A stretch of 64,000 nucleotides of DNA, taken from NCBI GenBank assembly GCA_016795285.1, contig JAEUIC010000008.1, forward strand, positions 164,787 through 228,786, read 5' to 3'. Positions 60,272-64,000 of this stretch are shown in pieces. How positions within the stretch are numbered: position 1 is the stretch's first letter; each line of letters begins with the position of its first letter. The translations under genes and the position numbers were made by a program. The notes beneath the pieces were generated by a model. The model did not search any database, was not told the DNA's origin, and saw only the letters and a list, made by a program, of their open reading frames with translations. The DNA comes from Planctomycetota bacterium. GTDB lineage: Bacteria; Planctomycetota; B15-G4; SIAN01.

Positions 60272-61581
60272 GCTTCGATCCTTCGAGTGGGGGCGGCGGG
60301 CGAGGCGGATGCGGAGGCGGTCGCGGAGCTGGCCCGCGACGGGCGGGCGCGCTCGGCGGCGACGGCGCCGCGCTGCGGGAGGCGGACGGTGAAGGTCGTC
60401 CCGCCGCCGACGCGATCGGCGACGGCGACCACGCCGCGGTGCAGCTCGACGATGCGATGGACGAGGAAGAGGCCGAGCCCGGTCCCTTCGGCGCGGCCGG
60501 TGACGAACGGGCGGAACAGCTTGCCGCGCAGCGCGTCGGGGATGCCGGGGCCGTCGTCCTCGACGGTCAGCACCACCTCGGCGTCGCCCTCGCCGCTGCG
60601 CGCGCGCACGACCACGCGGCCGGCGGCGCCCGCCTCGCGGCGCGCGTTCTCGACCAGGTTGACCACGACCCGCTCGATCAGCGCGAGGTCGCAGTCGACC
60701 GCGAGCTCCTGCGGCTCGGGCGCGCGCACCTCGACGGTGGCGAGCGACTCGGCGCCGTCGGCGAAGGCGGCGCGCAGCTCGGCGAGCAGCGGCGCGAGGC
60801 GCGCGCGCTGCGGCCGGAACTGGTCGGGGCGGGCGAAGCAGAGCAGGTTGGTGATGATCGAGTTGGCCTTGCGGACCGCCTGGCTGATGCGCCGCGCGTG
60901 GTTCGCGCAGGTCGCGTCGCCGGCCGGCAGCGCGCCGATCAGCAGGTGGGAGAACCCCTCGATCGCGGTGAGCGGGTTCCTGATCTCGTGGGCGATGCCG
61001 GCCGCCATCTCGCCGAGCGCGGTGAGCGTCTCGCGGCGGCGCACCTCGTCGCGCAGCGCCTCGAGCTCGGTCTCGTCGGCGAGCGCCTCGACTTCGCCGA
61101 GCGCGCGGCCGTCGGCGTCGACCACCGGCGCTCGCGAGCTGCGCACCACGCGGCTCGCGCCGTCGAGCCAGAGCGCGCGGCACGGCAGCGCCGCGGTGCG
61201 CTCGCCCGCCGCCGCGTCGAGCGGCTCGCAGGGCGGCTCGCAGAGCGGCTCGCCGCGCTGGTCGCAAAGCTCCGCCTTGCGCCGTCCGATCAGCGCGTCG
61301 GGCTGCAGGCCGGCCAGCTCGGCGAAGGCGCGGTTGGCCAGCGTGATGCAGCCGTCGGGATCGGTGACGACGACGGCGCCCTTCAGGCTCGAGAGGACCG
61401 CGTCGAGCTCGGCGACCTTGGCGGCGAGCCGGCGGTTGGTGTCGGCCAGCGCCAGGTCGATGCGCGCCGCCTGCTCGCGCAGCCGGTCGTAGGCGACCTC
61501 GAGCTCGCGCGAGATGCGGGTGAAGGCGTCGAAGCTCCGGGCGAGCTCCTGCGGATCGCGCGCGGCGACGGCGAAGCTCAC
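60268..61581 (-). CDS. flgS: Cytosolic sensor histidine kinase, FlgS/FleS-like
   Basis: 437 residues from the GTG at 61581, which overlaps the upstream stop. No membrane helix is visible, so the kinase is soluble, like Helicobacter FlgS. A coiled-coil start (about 15-60) and a PAS domain (about 65-160, AVVVTDPDGCITLANRAFAELAG) precede the H-box (MAAGIAHEIRNPLTAIEGFSHLL, His about 198). ATP-binding boxes include VVNLVENARREAGAAG, VEDDGPGIPDALRGKLFRPFVTGRAEGTGLGLFLVHRIV and GGGTTFTVRLP. The signal it senses is probably assembly of the export gate or MS ring, by analogy. Confidence 0.92.
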
Positions 61582-62429
61582 GGCAGGCCTCCCGCCGCCG
61601 GCTTGGCCGGCTGCTTGGCCTTCTGCAGCGCCGAGAGGGCGCGCGCGACCTTGAGCGAGAAGGCCGCTTGCGCGCCCCAGCTCGTCTCCGCGTGGTCGGC
61701 GGCCAGCTTCTCCCAGATCACGATCGCCTCGTCGGCGCGCGTGAGCCGCAGCAGGCAGTCGGCGCGCTGGTACTGCTCCTCTAGCGACGGCTTCGCGTCG
61801 GACGGCATGCGGCCCCACGCGTCGAGCGCCTCCTGCCAGCGGCCGGCGCGGTAGAGCGCGGCGGCGGCGAGGCGCGCGTCGACCGGCGCCTTGCGCCGAC
61901 CGGTCGCGGGATCGAGCGCGGCGGGCGCCGCGGCGTCGACGCCGTCCACGACGGCGGGGCCGGGCGCCCCCTCGGGCTGCAGCTTGGAGGCGAGCGGGCC
62001 GGAGTCGAGCGGGTTCTTCAGGCCGAGCGCCTGGCGGCGGCGATCGACCATCGTCTTCAGCTCGACCTCGAAGTCGAGCAGCAGCGCGAGCAGCGGCGAC
62101 GGGTCGGCGGGCGGTCCCGAGGCGAGCGAGTCGCGCTGCTTGGCGAGCTGCTCGAGTTCCGCGTTGAAGCCGGGGATCAGCCGCTCGCGCACCGTGGTCG
62201 GCTCGAGGCCGAGCTGCAGCGCCGCCTTCACGTCGAGCCCGGCGAGGATCTCCTCGCGGGTCGGCGCGGCCAGCTCGAGATCGGCGAGCGGGACCAGTTC
62301 GCCGGCGCGCACGCGCTGCTGCAGCTCGAGCAGCCGGGTGACCAGCTGGTCGTTCACGCGCAGCTGCTCCTCGGCGGCGTCGGTCGGCGGGAGCGCGAGC
62401 AGGACGGCGAGCAGCTTCTCAGCGGCCAT
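61578..62429 (-). CDS. Helical protein with TPR-like tail, unknown
   Basis: 283 residues without a signal peptide. The first ~150 residues are helical (LLELQQRVRAGELVPLADLELAAPTREEILAGL; LEQLAKQRDSLASG; LLDFEVELKTMVDRRRQAL). The C-terminal ~90 residues have TPR-like repeats (AAALYRAGRWQEALDAWGRMPSD; QYQRADCLLRLTRADEAIVIWEKLAADH). The gene overlaps the preceding TPR gene by 11 bases and the kinase gene by four. It could scaffold the kinase or sense assembly; no family recognised. Confidence 0.7.
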   Translation of the reverse strand: MAAEKLLAVLLALPPTDAAEEQLRVNDQLVTRLLELQQRVRAGELVPLADLELAAPTREEILAGLDVKAALQLGLEPTTVRERLIPGFNAELEQLAKQRDSLASGPPADPSPLLALLLDFEVELKTMVDRRRQALGLKNPLDSGPLASKLQPEGAPGPAVVDGVDAAAPAALDPATGRRKAPVDARLAAAALYRAGRWQEALDAWGRMPSDAKPSLEEQYQRADCLLRLTRADEAIVIWEKLAADHAETSWGAQAAFSLKVARALSALQKAKQPAKPAAGGLP

Positions 62430-64000
62430 CGAGAGCCTCCTTGGTCGGCGCGTCGGGAGCGGTCGCCGGCGCGGCCGCGTTCGGGGGGTCGAGGAACTCG
62501 GGCCACGCGACGTCGGGCGGCGCGTCGCGCAGCGCCTCGTGAGCGATCGCGTTCAACGCCTCGCGCTGCTCGCCGTCGGCGAGCGGGAGCGTGTCGCGGA
62601 TCAGCGTGAGGCAGCGCGTACGGTTGCGCTGCTGCAGGTAGATGCCGGCCAACGCCAGCGCCGCCTCGACCTCGCGGCCGGGGAGCGCCTTCAGCCGCTC
62701 GCAGAGCCGCGCGGCCGCCTCGAGCTGCCCGCCGTCGCGCAGCAGCTGCGCGTGGAGGGAGAGCGCCGGCGCGGCGAGGCGCGGGAAGGGGCACTCGCCG
62801 GCGCGCGACAGGCAGGGCTCCGCGTGGTCGACGAGGCCCGAGGCGGCCCAGACGCGCCCCTCGAGCAGGTCGATGGCGAAGGAGAGCTCCTCGCGCGGCT
62901 TCAGTTCGCGCGCGCGCCGGATGGCGAGCAGCGCGGTGAAGGGGTCGTCGAGGTGGTGGTGCGCCTCGCCGAGCAGCATCCACATCTCGGCGGCGTGCTC
63001 GCCGCTGCCGTGCTTCTTCGCGTAGCGCTGCGCCGCCTCGATCACGCCGTGCCAGTCGCGCTGGCCGGAGAGACCTTGCGCCAGCGCGACCATCGCGCGC
63101 TCCTCGAGCGCCGGGTCGGAGTTCGAGTGGAGCGCCCACTGCAGCGCCTCGGTGGCGCGCTCGTGGCTGCCGCCCTCGTTCAGCAGCTCGCCGGCCGTCA
63201 CCAGGTCCTGCGGCGAGAGGCCGCTCTTCATCCCCTCGACGACGAGGCGCAGCACGAGGTTGGCGTTGAACTCGTCGCCCTGGCGGCGGAACGACTTCAC
63301 CGCCTCGAGGCGCGCGCTCGCCACCAGCGGGTGGGTCGGGAACTTCTCGACGATGGTGAGCCACTGCGTCTGCGCGCCGGCCTCGTCGCCGATGGCGGCG
63401 TGCGCGTGGCCGCAGCGGAAGTAGACCAGCGGCAGGTCGCCGAACTCGTCGCCCTCGATCGGCGAGCGCTCGGCGCGCGACGCGGACGAGCCGGCGCGCG
63501 GCGCCTCCTCCTCGAGCTGCTTCCAGACGAGGATCGCGTTGACGAAGTCGCCCATCTGGTAGCGGGCGTTGCCGATCATGAAGCGCAGCCGCGGCGCGTC
63601 GGCCTGCAGCGGATCGCGCAGCAGCGCCACGTTCCAGCCGTCGATCGCGCGCTGCAGCGCTTCCTCGGGGGCCAGCACCGCCGAGCGATCGGCGTGGATG
63701 CGGATCGAGGCGCGCAGCAGCTCGCCGTAGAGGCCCGAGGCGCCGGCGACCCACTCGACCACCTCGCGCAGCGGGCGGCGCTTCAGGTGGACGTCGATCG
63801 GGTTGGCGGCCAGCAGCGCCGCGTCGCCGGCGTCGATGCGCAGCTCGCGGCGCGTGTCGCGCGCGATCTTGGCCAGCACCTCGTGGGCCGGCGCGCCGTG
63901 CGCCACCACGTCGAGGAGCTCCGGCTCGCCGGGCTGCGAGACGACGGTCACGTCGAAGCTGTCGTCCTGCGCCAGCACCTCGCGCTCGAGCGCCTCGGCG
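62419..64000 (-). CDS. STN-domain and TPR-repeat protein, truncated by the window edge
   Basis: The frame is open to the right edge, so the N-terminus is missing; about 527 codons are seen. The first part reads FDVTVVSQPGEPELLDVVAHGAPAHEVLAKIARDTRRELRIDAGDAALLAANPIDVHLKRRPLREVVEWVAGASGL, a pattern like the secretin/TonB short N-terminal (STN) domain. Some 12 TPR-like repeats follow (for example VYFRCGHAHAAIGDEAGAQTQWLTIVEKFPTHPLVASARLEAVKSFRRQ). It is likely exported or envelope-associated and may act on the flagellar base. Its overlap with the next gene places it in the flagellar operon. Confidence 0.72.
   Translation of the reverse strand, partial: AEALEREVLAQDDSFDVTVVSQPGEPELLDVVAHGAPAHEVLAKIARDTRRELRIDAGDAALLAANPIDVHLKRRPLREVVEWVAGASGLYGELLRASIRIHADRSAVLAPEEALQRAIDGWNVALLRDPLQADAPRLRFMIGNARYQMGDFVNAILVWKQLEEEAPRAGSSASRAERSPIEGDEFGDLPLVYFRCGHAHAAIGDEAGAQTQWLTIVEKFPTHPLVASARLEAVKSFRRQGDEFNANLVLRLVVEGMKSGLSPQDLVTAGELLNEGGSHERATEALQWALHSNSDPALEERAMVALAQGLSGQRDWHGVIEAAQRYAKKHGSGEHAAEMWMLLGEAHHHLDDPFTALLAIRRARELKPREELSFAIDLLEGRVWAASGLVDHAEPCLSRAGECPFPRLAAPALSLHAQLLRDGGQLEAAARLCERLKALPGREVEAALALAGIYLQQRNRTRCLTLIRDTLPLADGEQREALNAIAHEALRDAPPDVAWPEFLDPPNAAAPATAPDAPTKEALDGR

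Overview
The window is very GC-rich (about 70% by eye) and densely coded, with no tRNA, rRNA, insertion sequence or CRISPR array that I can see. It is dominated by a nearly complete flagellar gene set for a diderm cell: FlgH, FlgI and FlgA (L ring, P ring and their chaperone) are present. An arginine-phosphorylation/proteolysis operon (McsA, McsB, ClpC) lies at the left end. That combination, the MurD N-terminus with a GTFGGGLG loop, and a secreted repeat protein of a style common in planctomycetes suggest a motile member of the Planctomycetota. This assignment is an inference; another deep-branching diderm such as a myxobacterial relative is possible.

Layout. 1-1616: the 3' end of an unrecognised gene and murD. 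1677-7527: mcsA, mcsB, a Clp-N-domain protein with no ATPase, and clpC, all on +. 7573-8850: a secreted repeat protein. 8897-12116 (-): a small possible FliT-like gene, fliS, fliD and a flagellin. 12515-20929 (+): fliO-fliP-fliQ-fliR-flhB-flhA, a small membrane protein, fliA (sigma-28), a small CxC protein and two envelope lipoproteins. 21075-21905: a second flagellin. 22142-22507 (-): a FlgM-like candidate. 22887-41880 (+): fliK, flgD, flgE, a PilZ-like membrane protein, two large glycosyltransferase proteins, then flgF, flgG, flgA, flgH, flgI, flgJ, flgN, flgK and flgL. 42060-47383 (+): a separate accessory block of DUF4331 protein, DUF4198 protein, ECF sigma factor, ChrR-like cupin anti-sigma factor and an MFS transporter. 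47421-64000 (-): one long operon which, read in its own direction, runs from a TPR protein (cut by the window end) and a coiled-coil protein through a cytosolic histidine kinase and a sigma-54 response regulator to flgB, flgC, fliE, fliF, fliG, fliH, fliI, fliJ, motE, motA, two motB genes, fliL, fliM and fliN.

How it fits together. The FlgS/FlgR-like pair would activate sigma-54 promoters. The clearest such site lies just before flgF (32495-32510). FliA with a FlgM-like partner would control late genes such as the flagellins. Most neighbouring genes overlap by 1-26 bases (TGATG, ATGA or GTGA junctions), so translational coupling is the rule here. Antisense frames of up to about 1,600 codons run through many genes; they are products of the GC content and are not annotated.

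Points most worth a second look are the ATPase-less Clp-N protein inside the mcsAB-clpC operon, the GT-methyltransferase-GT fusion inside the hook/rod operon, two tandem MotB proteins sharing one MotA, a 22-base G run in the DUF4331/DUF4198/ECF block, and recurring GGAA/TTCC palindromes around the flagellin genes.
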